Source: Spirochaetaceae bacterium (GTDB lineage: Bacteria; Spirochaetota; Spirochaetia; Treponematales; Breznakiellaceae). From it: a stretch of DNA of 15,723 bases. The notes under the pieces are model-generated. The model worked only from the letters and a program-made list of their open reading frames with translations. It was not told the origin of the DNA and did not search any database. The translations under genes and the position numbers were made by a program. Positions within the stretch are counted from its first letter, which is position 1. Each line of letters begins with the position of its first letter. This document shows positions 1-6,149 of this stretch, piece by piece. Location: positions 1 through 15,723 of the forward strand of contig JAITAE010000279.1 of NCBI GenBank assembly GCA_031284295.1, read 5' to 3'.

Positions 1-36
1 TGAAATAATTTCATTTTCATAGTTTTGATTATTTCA
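1..36. repeat. Short AT-rich inverted repeat at window edge
   Basis: The nine bases TGAAATAAT at 1-9 are matched by their exact reverse complement at 28-36, with an 18-base AT-rich spacer. A T-rich stretch follows (37-51). It could be an operator or a weak terminator for a gene to the left of the window, but the sequence is so AT-rich that chance is possible. Confidence 0.25.
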
Positions 37-170
37 CTTTTCTATTTTTTCTGCAATATATCGCAAAACGAATCTTGCCTTCCCCAACCACTCTTTTTGA
101 CTTTATAGACAGACTCTAAATAACCGGTTTGAACACCGCCGCGGAATCAACACCTTCAAATGCTTCTTGC

Positions 171-335
171 TCAATTTTTCGCAGTGGGGCTTGCTGCGCA
201 GACGGGTTTGAGCGGCAAACCATCACATTTGATAAATTTCCTTATCCGATCGAGCCTCCGCAGGCAAGCCCTGCGGAGGCTCATCCCGCTGAGGCATTCC
301 TCCATCCATGCTATGTCTTCTTCCGTGATTTCCAT
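171..335 (-). CDS. Small unrecognised protein, 54 residues
   Basis: I do not recognise this protein. The minus-strand frame starts at ATG 335-333 and stops at TGA 173-171. The start is supported by an excellent Shine-Dalgarno sequence, AGGAGG (complement of 345-350), nine bases upstream. The product opens with an acidic stretch (MEITEEDIAWMEE), turns strongly basic in the middle (LRRACLRRLDRIRKFIK, about residues 20-36) and ends in a short tail with P, S and T. It contains four cysteines (14, 24, 37, 46) and has no signal peptide or membrane segment. Codons 18-28 form a perfect 13-bp inverted repeat (252-264 with 270-282), so the LRRACLRRL segment is palindromic in DNA. An extended -10-like TGATATAGT lies upstream on the minus strand near 363-371. 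Function is unknown; the strong ribosome site is the main evidence that it is translated. Confidence 0.55.
   Translation of the reverse strand: MEITEEDIAWMEECLSGMSLRRACLRRLDRIRKFIKCDGLPLKPVCAASPTAKN
252..282. repeat. Perfect 13-bp inverted repeat inside the small CDS
   Basis: GAGCCTCCGCAGG (252-264) and its exact reverse complement (270-282) flank a 5-base loop. No T-run follows on either strand, so this is not a classical terminator. It lies wholly within the minus-strand small CDS and keeps that frame open. Confidence 0.7.
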
Positions 336-453
336 TTGCTTTCCCCTCCTAAGGTAAGTTCCACTATATCACAGATTTTTAAATGACGTTGCCCTGGTAT
401 ATACCCGATACGGGATACCGAGTGGTGAAACTATGCTAGAAAATGAGGGGAGG

Positions 454-615
454 AGTGATAGAATGCGCATAAATTTACAATCCTTTACACAATACTAATA
501 CAGGTTTCACGGGCCGGCAACACGGCCCGCGCTGATGAAACAGCGAACAGTCCTGAAACTCAAGGTTCAGGACTGTTCCCAGTATAGGTATGCGAATAGA
601 CGGCGTCAATACCCC
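454..615 (+). repeat. 162-bp interspersed repeat, copy A
   Basis: This stretch recurs at 2098-2259 with only four mismatches and no gaps (constant offset of 1644). It contains two structured parts. The first is a compound stem: GTTTCA (504-509) pairs with TGAAAC (536-541) around an inner CGGGCCG/CGGCCCG stem (510-516 and 523-529). The second is a 12-bp hairpin, AACAGTCCTGAA (546-557) with its complement (566-577). No T-run follows either hairpin. No transposase is associated, so this could be a non-autonomous mobile element, a structured RNA or a duplicated regulatory region. In this copy a G-rich GGGGAGGAG precedes the repeat, at the place where copy B has the poly-G run. Confidence 0.85.
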
Positions 616-1024
616 GCCACCGCTTAATGCAAAACTAGGCCTTTGCCCTAGCTCACATTATACTTTAATAAAAAGACGGCATGTTAAGCGGCTGGCACCT
701 GAATTCTACGTCTTTCATGGAGAGCAGAGCCTTTACCCGTTGTCCAAAGACAATGACCCGTTGTTTACAGCCTCCGGCGGTCTGTAAACAATACCTTTAT
801 TCATTTAATCCAAGGAGGAGTGAGGCCGCCGCAAGCACGCCACAACAGCGTGGCTACTTCGCACCCCTACAATCCCTTGCACGGAGCTTCGTGTCCGGAA
901 CAGGTTCCCGGCATAGGCCGGCCACAAGGCGATTTTTACCCTGCAAACTCCCTAAGTAGCGCGCGCTACTTACTTATACGGTTAAACAGGCGGGAAAACG
1001 TCAGGAAAAAGACCGCGGGCCGGC
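616..1024. other. Gene-poor region with several hairpins
   Basis: I see no convincing gene. The region holds a perfect 10-bp inverted repeat, TTGTTTACAG (761-770) with CTGTAAACAA (782-791), around a GC-rich loop. Between about 825 and 930 several local stems follow, for example CACGC/GCGTG near 837-852, GCACG/CGTGT near 879-895 and CCGG/CCGG near 908-919. A 20-bp perfect palindrome lies at 953-972, centred on GCGCGC. On the minus strand this would be a GC-rich, multi-stem transcript downstream of the methyltransferase gene. A structured RNA or a decayed mobile element are both possible. Frames that cross it (for example 590-787 and 681-959) have no good ribosome site. Confidence 0.4.
953..972. 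repeat. 20-bp perfect palindrome
   Basis: The two halves are exact reverse complements with no loop, centred on GCGCGC. It lies 53 bp beyond the 3' end of the minus-strand methyltransferase gene. Without a T-run it is not a standard terminator; a protein-binding site or a cruciform-forming sequence is possible. Confidence 0.6.
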
Positions 1025-1972
1025 TCAATATACGCAAGCGTACAGTTTGGCGGGGCCCTGTATAACTTTGTAGCGGGGATTCGCCTCCAAAATAATTTTT
1101 TCGAGCGTTTCAGGATCGTCCGGCAAATGGTATGTACAGATTGCCAGTTTGGGGGCGAACCTTTTTAATGTGTTTGTCGCGCCGCGCAGCATATCCCGTT
1201 CCGCACCTTCTATGTCGGCCTTGATAAAATCTACGTGCGGAATATTATTGTATTCTACAAATTTATCAACGCTTGTAAGTTTGATGGTTTCAATAATCTT
1301 TTGCCGTTTTTTGCCGCTGTTTATAATCGTAAATCCGGCGCTGCCAAGCTGTACGTCGTACAGCGGCAACTCACAGTCGCGTTCTCCAAGCCCTTTGTTT
1401 ACCGCGATGATTTTTCCATCATTCAAAGCCGCTGTTTTTTCCAATTTCGCAAATGTTTTACTACCGGGCTCAAACGCATAAGATACGGCGCCCTTCGACG
1501 CGGCGTAGGCGCTGAAATCCCCTATCCATGCGCCTGCGTCAATCACTATATCATCCTTTTTAACCGTTACATTAAAATTTCCGTCTATATATCCGTATGA
1601 CCCTTCACTGGAATATTTTGAGGCTGTTTTGACAGCTTCTTCATCGTAATTGTCATTAAACAGGCAAGGTATGAAAAATGTATCAAAAAACACAATGCAC
1701 AATCCGCCATAAAAATGCTTGTCAGCTGTTATATCCGGCAGTTTCGCTCCGGCAAAATCAAAATGTGCGTCTTTTTTGCCTTTTGATTTTAAGTATGTCC
1801 GTTCAAACCCCTTCATATCAGGACGGTTTATCTCTTTCATTATCAGATTGTAACGTATCGAATATAAAAACATTTTTACAGAAAACGGCAGATGTTTCAT
1901 TAAAAAACTTATAACCGTTGCGGGTAAAAAACTGCCGCTCACCAAAAACCGCATAAATTCGCTGAGTTTCAT
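1025..1972 (-). CDS. FkbM-family SAM-dependent methyltransferase
   Basis: A 315-residue protein expected to transfer a methyl group from S-adenosylmethionine, usually to a sugar hydroxyl of a glycan or secondary metabolite. The C-terminal half carries the family hallmarks: SAM-binding motif DIVIDAGAWIGDFSAYA (residues 141-157), the acidic-loop EPG (168-170), KADIEGAE (251-258) and a CTYHLPDDP segment (279-287). The first ~130 residues are less conserved, with a hydrophobic stretch near residues 9-37 that may contact the membrane. ATG 1972-1970 is chosen because GGGAGG (complement of 1982-1987) precedes it at good spacing. The gene is divergent from the lectin-like frame, and a promoter candidate and a poly-G run sit in the shared upstream DNA. 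The acceptor cannot be told from sequence; surface polysaccharide or flagellar glycan are plausible targets. Confidence 0.9.
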   Translation of the reverse strand: MKLSEFMRFLVSGSFLPATVISFLMKHLPFSVKMFLYSIRYNLIMKEINRPDMKGFERTYLKSKGKKDAHFDFAGAKLPDITADKHFYGGLCIVFFDTFFIPCLFNDNYDEEAVKTASKYSSEGSYGYIDGNFNVTVKKDDIVIDAGAWIGDFSAYAASKGAVSYAFEPGSKTFAKLEKTAALNDGKIIAVNKGLGERDCELPLYDVQLGSAGFTIINSGKKRQKIIETIKLTSVDKFVEYNNIPHVDFIKADIEGAERDMLRGATNTLKRFAPKLAICTYHLPDDPETLEKIILEANPRYKVIQGPAKLYACVY

Positions 1973-2044
1973 ACTGTCACGCCTCCCGCAGCTTCAGGCG
2001 ATTCACGGCAGGCCGAAAAACGGCGCGGCGCGGACAAATACGAA

Positions 2045-2072
2045 TTTATCCGGTTATTTAAGGTGTTTTCAA
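2045..2072 (-). promoter_or_regulatory. Candidate promoter of the methyltransferase gene
   Basis: On the minus strand TTGAAA (2072-2067) and GATAAA (2050-2045) are separated by 16 bp, matching the -35 and -10 consensus at five and four of six positions. The poly-G/poly-C run begins about 10 bp upstream of the -35 box, so its length could influence RNA polymerase binding. Confidence 0.45.
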
Positions 2073-2082
2073 TTACAGATAC

Positions 2083-2096
2083 GGGGGGGGGGGGGG
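2083..2096. repeat. Homopolymer run of 14 G
   Basis: Fourteen consecutive G on the plus strand, between the divergent methyltransferase and lectin-like frames and directly before repeat copy B. Long mononucleotide runs change length by slippage. In Treponema pallidum, poly-G runs upstream of some tpr surface-protein genes alter promoter activity. The run could thus be a phase-variation switch, though the length reported here may be affected by sequencing or assembly. Confidence 0.9.
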
Positions 2097-2097
2097 T

Positions 2098-2259
2098 AGT
2101 GATAGAATACACATAAATTTACAATCCTTTACACAATACTAATACAGGTTTCACGGGCCGGCAACGCGGCCCGCGCTGATGAAACAGCGAACAGTCCTGA
2201 AACTCAAGTTTCAGGACTGTTCCCAGTATAGGTATGCGAATAGACGGCGTCAATACCCC
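2098..2259 (+). repeat. 162-bp interspersed repeat, copy B
   Basis: Second copy of the element at 454-615, with four substitutions. Its second hairpin is improved to 14 bp with a TCAA loop (2190-2221) because a G-to-T change repairs the mismatch found in copy A; the first compound stem is kept (2148-2185). The similarity ends at 2259, only a few bases before the lectin-like frame begins. The two copies therefore bracket the methyltransferase gene as a direct repeat, which could support recombination between them. Confidence 0.85.
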
Positions 2260-2267
2260 TGCCGCTA

Positions 2268-2648
2268 TTGTTACTTTCAGTTCCCGTATCCTGCCGCGAG
2301 CCGCATTACTTCCTAGCGTGGACAATCAGTTCACAATGCTACAACACCGGCAAGGTTACGATCAAATCGGGCGGTAACGTCCTCGTCGAAGCCCACAAAA
2401 ACAGCAGGAACTGCAACTTCACGATGTTGAACCAGTCGCACGCGGACATTAACTCCAACATTGTCCAGGTGGAGGTGGAGATCAAGGAGGCGGTCAACGA
2501 GCTGAAAAACAGCAAGACGGGAGGCGCGATACTGGACAACGCCGGACGCAAGGTAGGCTATGTCTATTCCGTCTGCATCGAGGACGGCGCCGACGACGAT
2601 TACAACGACATCTACATCAACCTCGTCGGCTGGTCGAAAAAGGGCTAA
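2268..2648 (+). pseudogene. LecB-like calcium-dependent lectin, start missing
   Basis: The C-terminal part matches the fucose/mannose-binding lectin family of Pseudomonas aeruginosa LecB (PA-IIL). The calcium loop EDGADDDYND (residues 105-114, counted from TTG 2268) lines up with the LecB loop EDGTDNDYND and keeps its metal-binding E, D, D, N and D. The protein also ends exactly in glycine (WSKKG), as LecB does, where the terminal carboxylate of one subunit completes the calcium site of its partner. The ~126-residue length is near the 114 of LecB. The start is the problem. The only candidates are TTG 2268 or CTG 2259, no Shine-Dalgarno sequence precedes them, an in-frame TAG lies at 2241-2243, and repeat copy B abuts the frame. 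Either the gene lost its 5' end to the repeat or it starts in an unusual way. The sugar-binding domain itself looks intact. Confidence 0.6.
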
Positions 2649-3062
2649 AAGCCACGCGCCGCCCTACTTCCAGCCCCGCTGCGCGGGTCTTCCGCTACCC
2701 CCCAATCCGCCGCCTCATTTAATCAATGCTTTCTTAGGCGGCAGAGGAGTCTGCCGGGGAGATGATTGTAAGTGAGAGGAGTGTCGCGTCCCACTCATAT
2801 TAAGAATCATTGAAAGCCTGGGAAATAGCAGGGACAACTACTCCACTGGCGGCGTATTAAAAACCCCGCCGGCGGGGCCTGGGCTGCCCGGCGTATTTAA
2901 ACCCACTGGTGGGTGGCATATATTTTAAAAGATGTATACAATTAGGGTGGTTCAGAAATCCAGCATTTTGGAATCGCCTCGATTCACAAACGGTTCAAAC
3001 TAGAGGAGTTTTTATATTGCTATGCGCTTTTTTTGCCGATAATACACACAGGGGTTTTCTCA
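2649..3062. other. Intergenic region with tandem hairpin modules
   Basis: No gene is seen. Two similar modules stand in tandem, each GGCGTATT followed by A/T-rich bases and a GC hairpin. The first is 2851-2858 with the perfect palindrome CCCCGCCGGCGGGG (2864-2877). The second is 2890-2897 with a CCCAC/GTGGG stem (2902-2913). A further short stem, GAATCG/CGATTC, lies at 2971-2985. A GAGGAG at 3003-3008 precedes a six-codon frame at 3022 that ends in TAA, which is probably not meaningful. The promoter of the ankyrin gene is not clear; TATACA at 2935-2940 lacks a good -35 partner. Confidence 0.4.
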
Positions 3063-5972
3063 ATGCAATTAATCAATAAAAAACGTACCGGCGCGGCCCT
3101 GAAAAAGGCCTTTGTCCTGCCTCGCATGTTGCCGCTCGGTATTTTTTGCTTTGTTTTTCTGGTTTTCCCCGGGCTTGAAGCGTTTGCGTTCGGCAAAAAG
3201 CAGGCGAAAGGTCCAGCCGCCGCCACTGAAGAAGCAGTGACGGTAGCGGATGATACCGTGCTCACCCCCATTGACCGCATAGAGGCGTTGGTAAATGAAG
3301 GAAACGTTGAAGAGGCAAAGACCGCTTTTGTTTCGATGAACGACCCTGACGCTGTCAACTTGTGGGGCAGGAACGCGGTTCACTTTGCGGCGGCGGCCGG
3401 TAACGCCGGGCTTACCGACTTCTTTATCAGGCTGGGTACGAACGCGGACGCGGAGGATGGCGACGGCTATACGCCGCTTAACCTGAGCGCGGATTTACTG
3501 GACAGCGCCACCGCCCGCGTTTTGGTAACAAATGGCGCTTTTATACATCACAGGCCGGCGGGGGCTATGAGTCCGGCGGGCTGGGCCATAGAATCGGCGA
3601 ACGATGCTTTTTTGCGGGCGCTGCTGACGCCAGAAACGATGCTGTCCACGGATGGCGAGGGGCGTACCGTGCTGCACCTGGCATCCGACGCGGGCGCTTT
3701 TACCACCGTCACAATCATCCTGACCTCCGGCAACGACATTACCAGGCAGGAACTGATAAATAAACAGGACAGGATGTCCCGTACCGCGCTCGATTACACG
3801 TTTGCGCATCGCGATTCGCGCGATCACGCGACAACGGCGGAAATTCTGATACAGGCTGGCGGTTTTTCGTCCGATCCGTTCTTCCTGTACTTCGCGCCCG
3901 TCGTGCGCTCCCTGAACTTTAACCAGCGTGCGTCTGACGGCAACTCGGCCCTGCACTATGCGGTCAAGGAACATTACCGTGGTTTTACAATATTCCTGCT
4001 GGATCACATGGCCGACCCTAACATCAAGAACACGACCGGCGATACCGCCCTGCACGAAGCGGCCCGTATCGGTGATGTGGAGATTATGAAGGCGCTGCTC
4101 GATCATGGCGCGAACGTCAACATCCAGGACGGGCAGGGTAATACGGCGATGCATATAGCGATCCCCGCCGAGGTCCACAGGGCCGCGCTGGAATTGCTGC
4201 TTTTGTACAGGGCGAATCCGAATCTGCGTGACGAACGCGGCGACTCGCCGGCTCACATCGTGATAGGCCTCAATAGGCCGCCTGATATACTGGAAACGCT
4301 GCTTAAAAACGGCGCCGCTGTCTCGATTCATAATATTGACGGCAAAACGCCGCTGTTCCTTGCGGTGGAGCAGAACCGTACAGCGCTTTTGCCGCTTTTG
4401 GTCGGTTACAGTTCCGATATTTTTGCGATAACCAACGACGGCAAAACTCCTTTTGGACTCGCGTTGGGCGGCAGTAAGGAAACCCTGAACTACCTTATTA
4501 CCGGCGAGACGGTGCTGCAGAGCGACAACAACGGCAATACGCCTCTGCTCGTGGCGGTGCAATCCGGCGCGGAAACCGAAATCGTGCAGCGCATACTGGA
4601 CAGGAACGCGCTGATAAATGCCCGTAACCAGGAAGGCGACACGGCCCTGCATATTGCCGTAAGGCAAAATATGGCGGCCTCCGGCGACCTGCTGATAGCG
4701 CGCGGCGCGGATGTGTTCGCGCAGAACGCGAAGGGTGAGAGCCCGATATACCTCACCTTCTATTCGCCGGGCGATATCCGCGAATGGATGCTGACGCCCG
4801 CCGTCCTGACCGCTAGGGACGGGCTGGGCAATACGTTGCTACACTACGCCACCCAGTGGAAGCTGAATTCCGCGATCCCGATGATAGCGTCCAGGGGCGC
4901 TTCGCTTGAGGCCGCCAACGTTACCGGCGAAACGCCGCTTTTTATAGCGGTAAAAATCGATTCGTCCCCTACGGTGCAAGCTCTGTTAAGCGCCGGGGCC
5001 TCGATAGCGGGCCGCGATACGTTGGGCAATACCGCGCTCCATACCGCGGTACGCTGGAACGCGCTTTCTGCGGCGGACACGCTGATCAGTTCCAAAATCG
5101 ACGTAAACGCCTACAACCTGTACGGTAAAACCCCGTTGCATGACGCCGTGCGTCTGGGCGTGTTCGGCATGGAGACCCTTCTTGTGGAGCGCGGCGCTTA
5201 CCTTGAGGCCCGCGACAAAGAGGGAAATACCTCGCTTGTGGAAGCCGTGCTGAAAGGCTCTTTCCGTTCCGCCGAACACCTGGTAAATAGCGGCGCGGGT
5301 GTTTCTACAAGGAACAATAACGGCGACACCCCGCTCTTGATCGCGGTGGAGGAGGAGCGTAGCGATCTGGTCGGCCTCTTGCTGGATAAGCAGGCCCAGA
5401 TACACGCGAAAGACGCGGACGGCGAGAGCCCGTTCACCATTGCGCTGAAGACATCGCCGCGCATGATGCTGACCCTGCTTGCAAAAGGACGGGATCAGAC
5501 GGACGATGTGGGCCGTACACCGTTGCATATCGCGTTGTCCTACAATATGCCCGAAGCTGACATAGTGACCATAGCCAACTGGCTGGGAAATACGGGCGCG
5601 GTTGACAGTGAAGGAAGGACGGCGTTGCGTTATGCCGTTGACCGCGCCAACTGGGAGGCGGCAAAATTCCTTGCTAACGACGGCGCGGACGTATTCTCTG
5701 TCGCCCGCGACGGCAAGACGCCTGCCGAGATAACGCTGGCCACCGAAAACCGCGACGCGGTACGCGCTGTTTTCGGCGGCAAGGCGGTCGCTTCCCGCGA
5801 CTCCGAAGGAAACAATATCCTGCATTACGCGGCCCGTGACAGTACGGCTTCTATCGTATCACTGCTTATAGAATTGGGGGCGGACAAGATGGCGCGTAAT
5901 ACATCAGGGGACATCCCCTTCGACATAGCCAGGCGTTGGAATCGCCAGGATATAATGGCTATATTGAGGTAG
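3063..5972 (+). CDS. Exported giant ankyrin-repeat protein
   Basis: A ~969-residue protein that is almost all ankyrin repeats, which normally act as protein-binding scaffolds. I count about 26 repeat cores of the type GNTALHIAV or GKTPLFLAV from about residue 102 to the end, with ~33-residue spacing. The N-terminus has a basic region (residues 6-21), a hydrophobic core (22-38) and a signal peptidase-like site after AFA (40-42), so export to the periplasm or outer surface is likely. A charged linker follows before the repeats begin. ATG 3063 is preferred to the upstream TTG 3033 because it has AGGGG eight bases upstream and gives a cleaner signal peptide. Some repeat junctions are shortened (for example TPETMLSTDGEGRTVLH, TPAVLTARDGLGNTLLH, GGKAVASRDSEGNNILH). 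Long ankyrin proteins are known in treponemes. Ligand unknown. A long minus-strand open frame across this gene is a shadow of the codon pattern. Confidence 0.9.
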   Translation: MQLINKKRTGAALKKAFVLPRMLPLGIFCFVFLVFPGLEAFAFGKKQAKGPAAATEEAVTVADDTVLTPIDRIEALVNEGNVEEAKTAFVSMNDPDAVNLWGRNAVHFAAAAGNAGLTDFFIRLGTNADAEDGDGYTPLNLSADLLDSATARVLVTNGAFIHHRPAGAMSPAGWAIESANDAFLRALLTPETMLSTDGEGRTVLHLASDAGAFTTVTIILTSGNDITRQELINKQDRMSRTALDYTFAHRDSRDHATTAEILIQAGGFSSDPFFLYFAPVVRSLNFNQRASDGNSALHYAVKEHYRGFTIFLLDHMADPNIKNTTGDTALHEAARIGDVEIMKALLDHGANVNIQDGQGNTAMHIAIPAEVHRAALELLLLYRANPNLRDERGDSPAHIVIGLNRPPDILETLLKNGAAVSIHNIDGKTPLFLAVEQNRTALLPLLVGYSSDIFAITNDGKTPFGLALGGSKETLNYLITGETVLQSDNNGNTPLLVAVQSGAETEIVQRILDRNALINARNQEGDTALHIAVRQNMAASGDLLIARGADVFAQNAKGESPIYLTFYSPGDIREWMLTPAVLTARDGLGNTLLHYATQWKLNSAIPMIASRGASLEAANVTGETPLFIAVKIDSSPTVQALLSAGASIAGRDTLGNTALHTAVRWNALSAADTLISSKIDVNAYNLYGKTPLHDAVRLGVFGMETLLVERGAYLEARDKEGNTSLVEAVLKGSFRSAEHLVNSGAGVSTRNNNGDTPLLIAVEEERSDLVGLLLDKQAQIHAKDADGESPFTIALKTSPRMMLTLLAKGRDQTDDVGRTPLHIALSYNMPEADIVTIANWLGNTGAVDSEGRTALRYAVDRANWEAAKFLANDGADVFSVARDGKTPAEITLATENRDAVRAVFGGKAVASRDSEGNNILHYAARDSTASIVSLLIELGADKMARNTSGDIPFDIARRWNRQDIMAILR

Positions 5973-5978
5973 AGGTGA

Positions 5979-5993
5979 GGGTAATTTTTACCC
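5979..5993 (+). other. Small stem-loop after the ankyrin gene
   Basis: GGGTAA (5979-5984) pairs with TTACCC (5988-5993) around three T, seven bases after the stop codon. No following T-run, so at most a weak terminator or a 3'-end stabiliser before the rubredoxin-like gene. Confidence 0.35.
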
Positions 5994-6020
5994 ACAACAC
6001 TGATTTTTTGGAGGCATTCT

Positions 6021-6143
6021 ATGAAAAAATGGGTCTGTGTAGTATGCGGTTATGTGCATGAAGGCGATGAGCCGCCTGCGGCCTGCCCGCTCTGTAACGC
6101 GCCGGCGTCGAAATTCGTGGAAGAAAAACCTTTCGGAAATTAA
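6021..6143 (+). CDS. Rubredoxin-like mini-protein, 40 residues
   Basis: A very short metal-binding protein with two cysteine knuckles, CVVCGY (residues 6-11) and CPLCNA (22-27), separated by the sequence VHEGDEPPAA. This is the layout of the rubredoxin domain found at the C-terminus of rubrerythrin (WVCxVCGYVHEGDE...CPxCxAP), here standing alone. Such domains hold one iron atom and carry single electrons, or sometimes bind zinc. It is shorter than typical rubredoxins (~52 residues). The start ATG 6021 has GGAGG (6010-6014) six bases upstream, which supports real expression. The gene lies only six bases before lysC and was probably co-transcribed with it. In anaerobes such proteins usually serve oxygen or peroxide defence; the partner is not evident here. 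Confidence 0.85.
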   Translation: MKKWVCVVCGYVHEGDEPPAACPLCNAPASKFVEEKPFGN

Positions 6144-6149
6144 CATCTA

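Noticed and set aside
463..498. An 11-codon frame after GGGGAGGAG in repeat copy A that could be a leader peptide (MRINLQSFTQY).
   Set aside because: In copy B the ATG is ATA and the ribosome site is replaced by the poly-G run, so the frame is not kept.
590..959. Two plus-strand frames (590-787 and 681-959).
   Set aside because: No ribosome site, no recognisable domain, and they run across strong inverted repeats in a GC-rich non-coding tract.
2119..2259. A minus-strand reading frame kept open in both copies of the 162-bp repeat (GVLTPSIRIPILGTVL onward).
   Set aside because: With only four differences between the copies, openness proves nothing; there is no ribosome site and it passes through both hairpins.
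454..2648. Diversity-generating retroelement with the two repeats as template and variable regions.
   Set aside because: The four differences between the copies are not confined to adenine positions of one template, no reverse transcriptase is present, and the repeats do not lie at the 3' end of a target gene.
3033..3062. Upstream TTG start for the ankyrin protein.
   Set aside because: It has no Shine-Dalgarno at proper spacing and would place extra residues before the basic signal-peptide start; ATG 3063 fits better.
3495..4667. A 390-codon open frame on the minus strand.
   Set aside because: It lies wholly opposite the ankyrin gene, whose repeats and signal peptide are clear; the frame is a by-product of its codon pattern.
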